From: a virus
DNA length: 64,000 nt
Virus record (IMG/VR): IMGVR_UViG_3300020733_000013
Coordinates: 1-64,000 of that record
Strand: one strand, 5' to 3'
The notes under the pieces: generated by a model
What the model was told of the DNA's origin: nothing
What the model saw: only the letters and a program-made list of their open reading frames with translations
Database searches by the model: none
Program-made: the position numbers and the translations under genes
Shown here: positions 30,799 to 39,479 of the stretch, piece by piece
Position numbering within the stretch: position 1 is the first letter of the stretch
Layout: each line of letters starts with the position of its first letter

Positions 30799-31287
30799 AT
30801 GACCAAGAAATTAAGTGAACTTTTTGACCTACCCCCTTCTGATGATAATGTCAATGAAGAATTGATAGAAGCGGAACAGGTTCAAGAAGTTACACAAGAA
30901 GCATATTCAAATTTAGAAAAAATTGAGAATGCACTACCACAAGTTCGTGGATTAGAGGCCAGTGACACTGAGATGGATACACTTGCACAATTAGCAACGG
31001 AAAGCTACAAAGACTTAATGGACTTGGGAATGCAAGTTGATAGCCGTTTTGCTAGTGAAATATTCAACAGTGCTGGAACTATGTTAGGTCATGCTATCAC
31101 GGCAAAGACCGCAAAGATTAACAAGAAACTTAAGATGCTAGATTTGCAACTTAAGAAAGCAGCACTTGACCAAAAAGTTGCAGCAAAAACTGAAGAAATT
31201 GAGAATGTACCTGTTGGAGAAGGTAGCTTAGTAGACCGTAATGAACTACTGAAAACTATTCTGGCAAGTAAAAAACAAGACAAGTGA
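30799..31287 (+). CDS. 16: Terminase small subunit (gp16)
   Basis: 162 residues, helical, acidic N-terminus followed by a long helical region (EAYSNLEKIENALPQVRGLE ... ESYKDLMDLGMQVDSRFASE ... KTAKINKKLKMLDLQLKKAA). This is the pattern of gp16-type small terminases in aquatic T4-like phages, which form rings that regulate DNA packaging by gp17. The large subunit gene does not follow, unlike T4, and must be elsewhere in the genome. Confidence 0.75.
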   Translation: MTKKLSELFDLPPSDDNVNEELIEAEQVQEVTQEAYSNLEKIENALPQVRGLEASDTEMDTLAQLATESYKDLMDLGMQVDSRFASEIFNSAGTMLGHAITAKTAKINKKLKMLDLQLKKAALDQKVAAKTEEIENVPVGEGSLVDRNELLKTILASKKQDK

Positions 31288-31293
31288 TAAATA
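31286..31293 (+). promoter_or_regulatory. Late promoter (GATAAATA) with RBS stem-loop
   Basis: TTAAT (31295-31299) and ATTAA (31306-31310) flank the agga site of the gene at 31314. The predicted late start is near 31299. Confidence 0.68.
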
Positions 31294-31313
31294 ATTAATA
31301 CAGGAATTAAACA

Positions 31314-31931
31314 ATGAAAAGCCTACGTCATTATCTAATGGAAAGTGTCAGAACATATCGTTACACGATTAAAATCGCTGGCGATGTCGATAAGAATTTT
31401 ATCGACTTGTTCACACACAATCTTACAAAATTCGATCCAGTAAAGATTGAAGACTCAAAAACTACTCCAGTTCAAAAAGATCCATATGGATTTCCTGACC
31501 TACAGAATGAATCTATTACGATTATTAAAGCAGAGTTCAAGTACCCTGCAACTGAACCAATGATTCAGCAAATTGCACAATTGTTAGGTAAGAACATCAA
31601 TACTGTACGTGTATTAACTACAGATTATGATGACAGTATCAACAGTGAAGCAGACAAATATGCTAATCAAATGGATGCAGAAGAAAAACAAGCATTACTA
31701 AACACTGAAACATTAGAAGATAATGGTAAAGAAGCAAGCAAAGAATATGCAAATCAATACTTAGATAAGGTTGTTCCTAAGAAGCCAAGTATTGATATTC
31801 CTTATGCAGGCAAACAAACTCCTACTCAACCTAACAAGAGTAAAGAAGGAATCAACACAACTAGTGCTATGGGCAACGGTCGTGTTACAATGCCAGCAAA
31901 ACCACAAACAGGCTCTAGAAAGGCAGGATGA
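31314..31931 (+). CDS. Probable head-interior protein
   Basis: 205 residues. The N-terminus MKSLRHYLMESVRTYRY is short, basic and hydrophobic with an L-M-E/S site resembling gp21-type (I/L)xE cleavage. The first half is mixed alpha/beta (YRYTIKIAGDVDKNFIDLF, ITIIKAEFKYPA). The second half is charged, helical and then Pro/Thr/Lys-rich. It lies beside the small terminase. I infer a core or internal protein; no exact homologue is named. Confidence 0.6.
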   Translation: MKSLRHYLMESVRTYRYTIKIAGDVDKNFIDLFTHNLTKFDPVKIEDSKTTPVQKDPYGFPDLQNESITIIKAEFKYPATEPMIQQIAQLLGKNINTVRVLTTDYDDSINSEADKYANQMDAEEKQALLNTETLEDNGKEASKEYANQYLDKVVPKKPSIDIPYAGKQTPTQPNKSKEGINTTSAMGNGRVTMPAKPQTGSRKAG

Positions 31932-32170
31932 TGGTGGATTTTACTACTAGTCAATTGTCATGGATAGTAGTTGGTGCATGTGGCATTGGTGGTACTGGTT
32001 ACCTCTCAATGAATGCCAATATCAACGATCTAAATACTAAGACAACAGTTATTCAAGTTAAAGCAGAAAATGCAGAATCAAAAATGAATGACATGGGTAA
32101 ACAATTAGATAGAATTGAACAAGCGTTAGCAGTATTGCAAGAAACGCAAAATAGAAAAGGATCAAAATAA
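31928..32170 (+). CDS. Small membrane-anchored coiled-coil protein
   Basis: 80 residues from the ATG at the ATGA overlap. An N-terminal hydrophobic segment (LSWIVVGACGIGGTGYLSMN) is followed by a heptad-like helix (INDLNTKTTVIQVKAENAES ... LDRIEQALAVLQE). This is one membrane segment plus coiled coil. It may be a lysis accessory (small holin or spanin-like) or an anchor for head proteins. The next ATG overlaps its stop by one base. Confidence 0.62.
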   Translation: MMVDFTTSQLSWIVVGACGIGGTGYLSMNANINDLNTKTTVIQVKAENAESKMNDMGKQLDRIEQALAVLQETQNRKGSK

Positions 32171-34554
32171 TGGATTTTAAAAGCCTATTACAGTCATTCG
32201 ACACATTGAGCGAAGCTGAAACAAAAGATACAAAGACTGGTAGAGTCCATAAAGGTGACTATGGTAATAGTTACGATGCAGGCGAAGACCATGAAGTTAA
32301 AAGTGCTACTGCTCCTAAAAAGGGACGTGGTCGTCCTAAGAAAGGCAGTGGCGATTCTGGCGAAGTCAAATCATACGATACTAAATCAATTGGTAATGTG
32401 TTTGGTGCTGGTTCAAAGCCAAACAAGTCAGTTGGAACAGTTTCTAAAAAGCATTCATTAAAAGAATATATTGAAAGTGTTGAATCTAGTAAACAACTAG
32501 ATGAAGCAGTTATTGCTCCTACTCAACCAACAAATGGTATGGGTGGAAAACAAACTAGTTCTGGTAACCCACAACAAGATGCACAAAAAAATGCAGCAAT
32601 TAGCAACAATGCTAGAACAGCAATTAGTAAGTTAAGCAATGCTGGAATTAGTATTCCTAACAAATCACAAGCTGCAAATACAGCAATGAAGGCAGCGATA
32701 CAACCAAATGCTCAACCAACTCCGCAAGACAAAGATGCTGAAATGAATTTAGCAGCACAAGTAAATAATTTACTTTCAAAAGCTCCTGAAAGTCAAGTTG
32801 ACCAATTTACAAACGTTATTAAACAAATGACAAAATCTGCGGCTCCATCAGGATTATCAGAAGAAGCAGTTGAAGAGGGCAAAGACGAAGGCAAGCCAGG
32901 TAAGAACTTTGCTAAGATTGCCAAGTCAGCAGGTGCACATTATGGTTCAAAAGCTGCTGGCGAACGTGTAGCAGGTGCAGTTCGTGCTAAGTTAATGAAA
33001 CAAGGTAAACTTGAAGAATCTGCCGAAGAAAAATCATACACATGTGTACATGCTAAAAAAGGTAAATGTGAAGTAACTGCTACCACGAGCTATGATGCGG
33101 CTAAAAAGGCAGCAGCTAAATGGAAACTCAACAGCACATCTGGAATTGATGCACACTTAAACACAACAAAAGTTGCAGTAGATGAAGCAGCTAAGCCAGA
33201 CTTCTTAGACATGGACAAAGACGGTAACAAGAAAGAAAGTTTCAAGAAAGCCGTAAATGATAAAAAGTCTAAAAAGAAAGTAGCTGAAAGCCGCATTCAC
33301 GAAGATTCAGATTATACATATGAAACGGTTGCTAAAGTATTGGCACGTGAGAAGCCAGGATTGAATACTAGTTCAGATGATTTTTCAAGTGCAGTTTACC
33401 ATGAACTAATTGCTATTGGTATGACTCCAAAATCAGCACATAACTTAATGAGTTTCAATGAAGACTTTTTGAGTGATGTAGCAACATCATATGAGCACTA
33501 TCAAACAAACCCATCATTAGATGAAGGTGCAACTGAAGATTTTGCACAAAAAGCTCCTGGAATCAAGCCAAGCAAAGTTGTTCAAGTTCCAGCAAAACAA
33601 GAACCTACTCCATGGAAAGTAGATCCAATTAACGCGGCTACAGATAGAGCATACAATTTTATCTCTAACTTACGCAAAGACAAAACATTTGAAAGTGACG
33701 ATATGAAAGACGTACAATTTGAAAGCTGGGAAAAACAGCTAAACGGTTTATTGAATGAAGGTATCACAGTATCAACAAGTACTGGTCAGCAAGGTGCTCC
33801 TGATTCAGTAAGCATCAATGCAACTGATGCAGACGCAGAACAACTATTGTCAGTACTACGTACTGCTGGTGTTGGCGTATTTGGTGGCAACGAAAAACCA
33901 GAAATTGGTTACGGTGTAGCGCAAGGTGGTGAAGAAGAACCAACAGGTACAGGTACAGAACCAGAAGCAGCTCCGGAAGTAGTTGGTGACGAAGGCGACA
34001 TGTTAGCATTGATTAAGAAAATGGCTGGTATGGGTGATGAAGGTTCATCACACGGTGGTGACTATGAAGATGAAGAAAGTTCAGAAGAATCACAAGATGG
34101 TACATTAGAACCAGCTAGTGCAGATGACGAAGAATCTGATGACGAGGAAGAAGAACAAACTGATGAAGGTAATGCTTTCACTGGTAAATTGAAAGACACA
34201 CCAAAAGGTGGAGAATTCAAAATGGGTGATAAAGAGTACAAAGACACAAGTTCTATTGAAGAAAACGAAGAAATGTGTGATGAATGCGGTTACACTATGA
34301 ACGAGTGTGAATGTGAACATGAACACGGTGACGAAGACCAAGTTGAAGAATGCTGGGCTAACGATGCAGGTGGTGACGCTGAAGGTGGTACAGAATTGAT
34401 GAAACTAAAAGCATTGTTGAGCATGGGCAATGACTTGCACAAAATGAAACGTAGTCAGTCTGTTGGTAATCCAACAAAAGTCACAATGGAAGATACATTG
34501 ATGAAAAACTCAACAGAAATGTTGACTGACTGGAAAAAGTTAAGCGGAATCTAA
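32170..34554 (+). CDS. Large head-interior protein with AT-hook, Ca-loop and Cys cluster
   Basis: 794 residues, low in hydrophobic core. N-terminus MDFKSLLQSFDTLSEAETK has an L-S-E/A site like those cut by the prohead protease. An AT-hook-like DNA-binding motif occurs at about residues 50-60 (KKGRGRPKKGSG). An EF-hand-like DMDKDGNKKE loop lies near 345. Late in the protein come long acidic Glu/Asp runs and a Cys cluster, CDECGYTMNECECEHEH (about 702-718). Low-complexity Gln/Asn/Ala stretches fill between. I infer a packaged DNA-associated protein. It ends at a strong terminator. Confidence 0.65.
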   Translation: MDFKSLLQSFDTLSEAETKDTKTGRVHKGDYGNSYDAGEDHEVKSATAPKKGRGRPKKGSGDSGEVKSYDTKSIGNVFGAGSKPNKSVGTVSKKHSLKEYIESVESSKQLDEAVIAPTQPTNGMGGKQTSSGNPQQDAQKNAAISNNARTAISKLSNAGISIPNKSQAANTAMKAAIQPNAQPTPQDKDAEMNLAAQVNNLLSKAPESQVDQFTNVIKQMTKSAAPSGLSEEAVEEGKDEGKPGKNFAKIAKSAGAHYGSKAAGERVAGAVRAKLMKQGKLEESAEEKSYTCVHAKKGKCEVTATTSYDAAKKAAAKWKLNSTSGIDAHLNTTKVAVDEAAKPDFLDMDKDGNKKESFKKAVNDKKSKKKVAESRIHEDSDYTYETVAKVLAREKPGLNTSSDDFSSAVYHELIAIGMTPKSAHNLMSFNEDFLSDVATSYEHYQTNPSLDEGATEDFAQKAPGIKPSKVVQVPAKQEPTPWKVDPINAATDRAYNFISNLRKDKTFESDDMKDVQFESWEKQLNGLLNEGITVSTSTGQQGAPDSVSINATDADAEQLLSVLRTAGVGVFGGNEKPEIGYGVAQGGEEEPTGTGTEPEAAPEVVGDEGDMLALIKKMAGMGDEGSSHGGDYEDEESSEESQDGTLEPASADDEESDDEEEEQTDEGNAFTGKLKDTPKGGEFKMGDKEYKDTSSIEENEEMCDECGYTMNECECEHEHGDEDQVEECWANDAGGDAEGGTELMKLKALLSMGNDLHKMKRSQSVGNPTKVTMEDTLMKNSTEMLTDWKKLSGI

Positions 34555-34575
34555 AAACAAAAAATCCGCATTTTG

Positions 34576-34604
34576 AATAGCCCGCTAGTCGGGCTATTTT
34601 TTTG
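34576..34604 (+). terminator. Rho-independent terminator
   Basis: AATAGCCCG / CGGGCTATT 9-bp stem with 5-base loop followed by a T run, closing the head-protein cluster. Confidence 0.9.
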
Positions 34605-34626
34605 GGTTGCATAGACCTTTGTAAAC

Positions 34627-34634
34627 GATAAATA
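34627..34634 (+). promoter_or_regulatory. Late promoter (GATAAATA) for the long fibre
   Basis: NATAAATA match 21 bases before the gene at 34655, with an aaggtg site between. No clear RBS inverted repeat here. Confidence 0.7.
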
Positions 34635-34654
34635 CGTAATAAGGTGAACTAAAT

Positions 34655-37600
34655 ATGGCACAACAGATTATTGACTTTGGAGCATTTCCAAACGATCCAA
34701 CAGCAGATCCAATTAGAGATGCATTCGCAAAGGTACAAAACAATTTTACAGACTTATACTCAACTGTTTTAAGTACGGGTGTTACCGCAGTTGATGTAGG
34801 TGAAGGTCTATCACAAAACAGAAATACTGGTAACATCATTATCAATACTAATTTTCCTAGTATTACTATTCGCACAGGCCCTGGATTATTAGTTGGTATT
34901 ACAAACCCAACAAGCAATAGCACAACTATTTCATCATACAATACACCTTTTACAATTGCATTAGACCAAACAATTAACACAAGTAATGCACAGTTTTCAA
35001 ACACCACTACAGGTAATCTATTAGTCACTAACTTTGTTCAAGGTGACTTTGTGCCATCTGGTAACATGGTCCACAGTTTAGGAACACCTACCAATCGTTG
35101 GAAAGACTTATGGATTAGTGGTAATACCATTAATGCCGGAGACGCTCAAATTAAGAGTAATGGAGCTAATGTTCTTCTACCAAATACTACTATTAGCGGA
35201 ACATTGGATGTAGGTACTGTTACTGCCACATACATGAGTGGTACATTAACATCAAGTAGTCAACCAAATATTACTAGTGTCGGTGTTCTTGATAATTTAT
35301 CAGTATCAGGTGATATTAGTTCAGGTAATTTGTCAGTATCAGGTGACCTACAAGCAGCAGCATTAACTGTTACTGGACAATTCAGTGCAGGTACTATTAC
35401 AGGTAATATTGTATTACCACCCGGTGCTACAATTCAAGCTCCTGGTTCAGACACACAATTATTGTTTAACAGTGGTGGCAACACTGCTGCCGCAACAGGT
35501 GTCACGTTTAATCAGTCATCTGGTTTATTAAGTATTGCTGGTAACGTTGCTGGTGGTAATTTAGTAACAGGCGGTCTATTAAGTGTAAGTGGACAGGCAA
35601 ACTTACAAGGTGGAGTGATTGCACCAAGTGCTAACGTAACTGGAACAATGAACGTTGGTATTATGATTACACCAAACATTACAGGTTTGAACGGTTTATT
35701 AACTGTTACTGGTAATGCAAGTATTGGAAACATCACTGCTGTGAGTAGTATCACCGGTGGTGTCATTTCTATGAGTGGTGATATTAGTGGTGCAAACTTA
35801 GTAGGTAGCGGAGCATTACAAATTACAGGTGTTGCAAACGCAGGCGCACTAACAACACCAGGAACATTAAATGTTACCGGAACAAGTAACTTAGGCAACA
35901 CAGTTATCAATGGTACATTAACTGGTCCATCAAATATTATTACAGTTAACGGAAACTTAACTGGTGCAACATTAATTTCTTCTAACATCATTAACATTAC
36001 TGCTAATGCAAACTTAGGTAATGTTATCACACCGGGTATTGTTCGTGCAAGTAGTTCAATCACTGGTTTGTCATTTGTATCAAATACAACAATCACTGCA
36101 AGCAACACTATTACTGGTGGTAACTTGTTTACTGCTGGAACATTGACAGCAGGTGATACTACTGTTAATAACCATACAGTAAACGGTACATTGACTGCTA
36201 ACAGTACAATGATTGTTAATGGCACATTGACCGCTTACAATATATTGACGGCAAACTCAGGACTAAACACATTTGGTACATTAACAGCTAATGGTCCTGC
36301 ATACTTCAATAACTCATTCACTACAAACGGAACATTCAACGCTAACGGTGCTTTTGTTGCATACAGTACGTTAACAGCTAATGGTGCATTCACTGCTAAT
36401 AGTACTATCCAAGCTAATGGACAGATTTCTAGTAATGCAAACATATCTGGTGCAAACTTAACTACTGGTGGTATATTATTTGCCAATGGACAAATCACAA
36501 GTAATGCAAACATTAACGGTGTTAACTTAATTACAAACGGTGTTGTTCGTGCATCAAGCCATGTTATCACTAGCGGAAACGTATACACTAACGGATTGAC
36601 TGCTAACTCAGATATTAACGTAAATAATGGTTCAAACTTAACAGCACAGGGTGCTATTAGAGCTATTGCAGCATTGCGTGGTGGTACTGTTTATTCAGAT
36701 GGTATATTGAATGCAACAGGTGGTATCACTGGTGCTACAATGACATCCAATGGTGCAATATCAGCACTTGGATTAGTAACAGCAAACGCTGGTATGAATA
36801 TTCCAAATGGTATATTAAGTGTTGCTAACGATGCAAACGTATTAGGTAACCATAGTGTTTATGGAACATTACTTGCTAATGCCGTATTCAATAGTGTAGG
36901 TCCATTGAATTCATACGGTGGATTAACTGCTAACAGTACAGTATTGATTACTGCAAATGGAACATTCACTGCGAATGGACCAGCATACTTCAATAACGCA
37001 TTTACAACAAATGGTTCATTCACTGCAAATAATGCATTAACTGCTAATGGTACACTAACAGCTAATGGAACAGCTACATTCAATAATACGTTTCAAGCAT
37101 ACGGTGCAATGCAAGCAAATAGCACATTCACTGCTAATGGACAAATCACTAGTAACGCAAACGTTCAAGGCGCTAACTTGTATACAGGTGGTAGACTAAC
37201 TGTATTGCAAAATGCAAACATTGGTAACATTGGTACAACAAACATTGTTGCAACTGGTAATGCAAACGTTAATGGTGCGTTGTTTGCAAATGGTAACATC
37301 CAAGGTGCTAACTTATCCGCAAATGGCAACATATTTGTTTCAGGCAACAGTAATATTACAGGTAATAGTGTAATGTATGGTTACCATACAGTAACTGGTA
37401 ACATCACTGGTGGTAATTTAATAACATTAGGTACTGCCAACGTAGGTAGTTTACAAACAACAGGTAACATTACAAGTGGTAACATAACTGTTGGTGGAAA
37501 TATTGGTGTAACTAATATTCTTGGATCGGGAAATATCCAAGGTGCTAACATTATTACTGGTGGTTTAGTAAATGCCGTTGGTACCATAACCGGTGCAAGT

Positions 37601-38848
37601 TTTATCACTGCGGGTACATTGAATGCAAACGGAGCAGTTGTATCTAATGCAAACGTGAGTGGTGCAAACTTAACAACCAATGGTTTGGTAAGTTCAAATA
37701 CACTAGTAACAAGTAATAATGCAACTATTGGTGGAAATTTAAGTGGAGCAAACTTAACAACAAGTGGTTTGGTAAGTTCAAATACATTAACTACTACAAA
37801 CAATGCAACAATTGGTGGAAATCACTTAGTATTAGTCAATAGTAGAACAGTTGGAAATCAAAACGTAGGTGTTGCTATCACTACTACTGCCGCAGCAAAC
37901 GTGGGTGGGGTAAGAACTATTAGTTTCGCAGATCAAGGATATATTCCTTTTGCTAGTGGAACAACAATTTATGTTTCTGGAGTTGTGCCAAGTGGATACA
38001 ACGGAACTTACACAGTTCAAACAGGAACAAGTTCAAGTGTAAGTTATACCGGTGGCACTGGTACTGGTTCTCAAACTGGTGCAGGTCAAGTTACAAATAA
38101 TAGTTCACTGACAGTCGTTGGGAACATTTCATCAGGTAACATTACAGTAGGTGGAAATATTGTTGCAGGTAATGTTAATGGTAATATTTTCAAAGCAACG
38201 AACTTGTTGGGCGAGGGTGGTAATTTAAGCAACATCAATGCATCAAACGTTGTTGGTGTAGTTAGTACTGCAAATTTTGCAAGTTTTTCAACCAACGCAA
38301 CTTTTGCAAGTAATGCAACTTTTGCAACTAATGCAAGTAATGCAGCTTTTGCAACTAATGCAGGTAATGCAACAACAGTTCTTGGATCAACACAAACTAA
38401 TATTACAACAGTTGGTACACTAACTGGATTGTCAGTTAGTGGTGCATTTAACGGTAGCAACATCACTGCAACAGGTAATATTGGTGGTACAAATATTACT
38501 GCTAGTGGATTTGTTGTCAGAAGTTCAACATCAGGATTGACTGCAACAGGAACAACACAAGGTACAGCACTTGTATTAACAACGCAGATTAATGTGATTA
38601 CAACATCAGTTTATGGTACTAATGATTCAGTAAGATTACCAACAATCACACCTGGTATTACTGCATTGATTATCAATGCATCTAGTGCAAACATTAGAGT
38701 ATGGCCTACACCAAGTACAGTTATTGATAGTTTAGGTACTACTGGTTCACCGCAAGCGTTTATAGTTGGACCCGGAGTAAAAATTGAATTCGTTGCAACA
38801 TCATTGTCACAATGGTATTCATTAGTTGGATATGCAGTATACAGTTAA
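34655..38848 (+). CDS. Long tail-fibre protein with NGTLTANG repeats
   Basis: 1397 residues. The N-terminus (IIDFGAFPNDPTADPIRDAF then AKVQNNFTDLY) resembles the attachment segment found in T4-like fibres and gp10-type wedge proteins. Most of the rest is beta-helix-like repeats of 6-8 residues built on Thr-Ala-Asn-Gly (e.g. FGTLTANGPAYFNNSFTTNG, recurring later as NGTFTANGPAYFNNAFTTNG). There is an ATFASNATFATNASNAAFAT stretch near residues 1210-1230. The C-terminal ~90 residues form a non-repetitive domain. Probably an adsorption fibre; repeats imply expansion and contraction by recombination. Confidence 0.8.
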   Translation: MAQQIIDFGAFPNDPTADPIRDAFAKVQNNFTDLYSTVLSTGVTAVDVGEGLSQNRNTGNIIINTNFPSITIRTGPGLLVGITNPTSNSTTISSYNTPFTIALDQTINTSNAQFSNTTTGNLLVTNFVQGDFVPSGNMVHSLGTPTNRWKDLWISGNTINAGDAQIKSNGANVLLPNTTISGTLDVGTVTATYMSGTLTSSSQPNITSVGVLDNLSVSGDISSGNLSVSGDLQAAALTVTGQFSAGTITGNIVLPPGATIQAPGSDTQLLFNSGGNTAAATGVTFNQSSGLLSIAGNVAGGNLVTGGLLSVSGQANLQGGVIAPSANVTGTMNVGIMITPNITGLNGLLTVTGNASIGNITAVSSITGGVISMSGDISGANLVGSGALQITGVANAGALTTPGTLNVTGTSNLGNTVINGTLTGPSNIITVNGNLTGATLISSNIINITANANLGNVITPGIVRASSSITGLSFVSNTTITASNTITGGNLFTAGTLTAGDTTVNNHTVNGTLTANSTMIVNGTLTAYNILTANSGLNTFGTLTANGPAYFNNSFTTNGTFNANGAFVAYSTLTANGAFTANSTIQANGQISSNANISGANLTTGGILFANGQITSNANINGVNLITNGVVRASSHVITSGNVYTNGLTANSDINVNNGSNLTAQGAIRAIAALRGGTVYSDGILNATGGITGATMTSNGAISALGLVTANAGMNIPNGILSVANDANVLGNHSVYGTLLANAVFNSVGPLNSYGGLTANSTVLITANGTFTANGPAYFNNAFTTNGSFTANNALTANGTLTANGTATFNNTFQAYGAMQANSTFTANGQITSNANVQGANLYTGGRLTVLQNANIGNIGTTNIVATGNANVNGALFANGNIQGANLSANGNIFVSGNSNITGNSVMYGYHTVTGNITGGNLITLGTANVGSLQTTGNITSGNITVGGNIGVTNILGSGNIQGANIITGGLVNAVGTITGASFITAGTLNANGAVVSNANVSGANLTTNGLVSSNTLVTSNNATIGGNLSGANLTTSGLVSSNTLTTTNNATIGGNHLVLVNSRTVGNQNVGVAITTTAAANVGGVRTISFADQGYIPFASGTTIYVSGVVPSGYNGTYTVQTGTSSSVSYTGGTGTGSQTGAGQVTNNSSLTVVGNISSGNITVGGNIVAGNVNGNIFKATNLLGEGGNLSNINASNVVGVVSTANFASFSTNATFASNATFATNASNAAFATNAGNATTVLGSTQTNITTVGTLTGLSVSGAFNGSNITATGNIGGTNITASGFVVRSSTSGLTATGTTQGTALVLTTQINVITTSVYGTNDSVRLPTITPGITALIINASSANIRVWPTPSTVIDSLGTTGSPQAFIVGPGVKIEFVATSLSQWYSLVGYAVYS

Positions 38849-38857
38849 GGAGAAAAC

Positions 38858-39478
38858 ATGATTACTTTAGAGATATTACAAAAACTTTGTCCAAAGACAA
38901 AAGTACAGACGTTGCAATTATATGCGACACCCATGCATGAAGTAGCTCAATACTACAACATGTATGACAACATGAAACGTGCAGCAGCGTTTGCAGCGCA
39001 AACAGCACACGAATCAGGTGGTTTTAATTTTGTGAAAGAGAACTTAAACTATTCAGCAGATGGCCTGCAAAAAATATTTCACAAATACTTCTCAGATGCA
39101 GGAGTAGCACAAGAATATGCAAAAAAACCTGAAAAGATTGCTAACCGTGTTTATGCTAATCGTATGGGCAATGGCCCTGAAGAATCAGGTGACGGATATC
39201 GTTTCTGTGGTCGTGGGCTTATTCAATTGACAGGTCGCACAAACTACACTAAGTTTGCACAAGATTTGGGTATCAGCGTTGACGATTGTGTAGCATATAT
39301 GGAAACACCAGAAGGTGCCGTATCTAGTGCAGGTTGGTTTTGGGACAATAACAACTTGAATCAATATTGTGATGGTGATGATTTTGTTACATTGACAAAA
39401 CGTATCAATGGTGGAACTATTGGAATCGAAGATAGACAACAACACTACACATTAGCATTGCAATTGTTACAAGGATAA
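38858..39478 (+). CDS. Endolysin, glycoside hydrolase family 19 (chitinase-like)
   Basis: 206 residues. The GH19 signature includes AAAFAAQTAHESGGF with the probable catalytic Glu at 52, then LNYSADGLQKIF, then YRFCGRGLIQLTGRTNYTKF and the C-terminal LTKRINGG. GH19 endolysins in phages cut peptidoglycan glycan strands for lysis. No signal peptide or membrane segment is seen, so export would rely on the holin (candidate at 48345). It sits between fibre genes with a ggag site and no obvious promoter of its own. Confidence 0.9.
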   Translation: MITLEILQKLCPKTKVQTLQLYATPMHEVAQYYNMYDNMKRAAAFAAQTAHESGGFNFVKENLNYSADGLQKIFHKYFSDAGVAQEYAKKPEKIANRVYANRMGNGPEESGDGYRFCGRGLIQLTGRTNYTKFAQDLGISVDDCVAYMETPEGAVSSAGWFWDNNNLNQYCDGDDFVTLTKRINGGTIGIEDRQQHYTLALQLLQG

Positions 39479-39479
39479 T

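Noticed and set aside
35512-36225. Long open frames on the minus strand within fibre genes (also 37381-37803, 60081-60542, 62241-62720)
   Set aside because: They are antisense to Thr/Asn/Gly-rich fibre repeats, whose codon pattern leaves the opposite strand open. Products are Pro/Val/Leu-rich without domains, and no promoter or RBS supports them.
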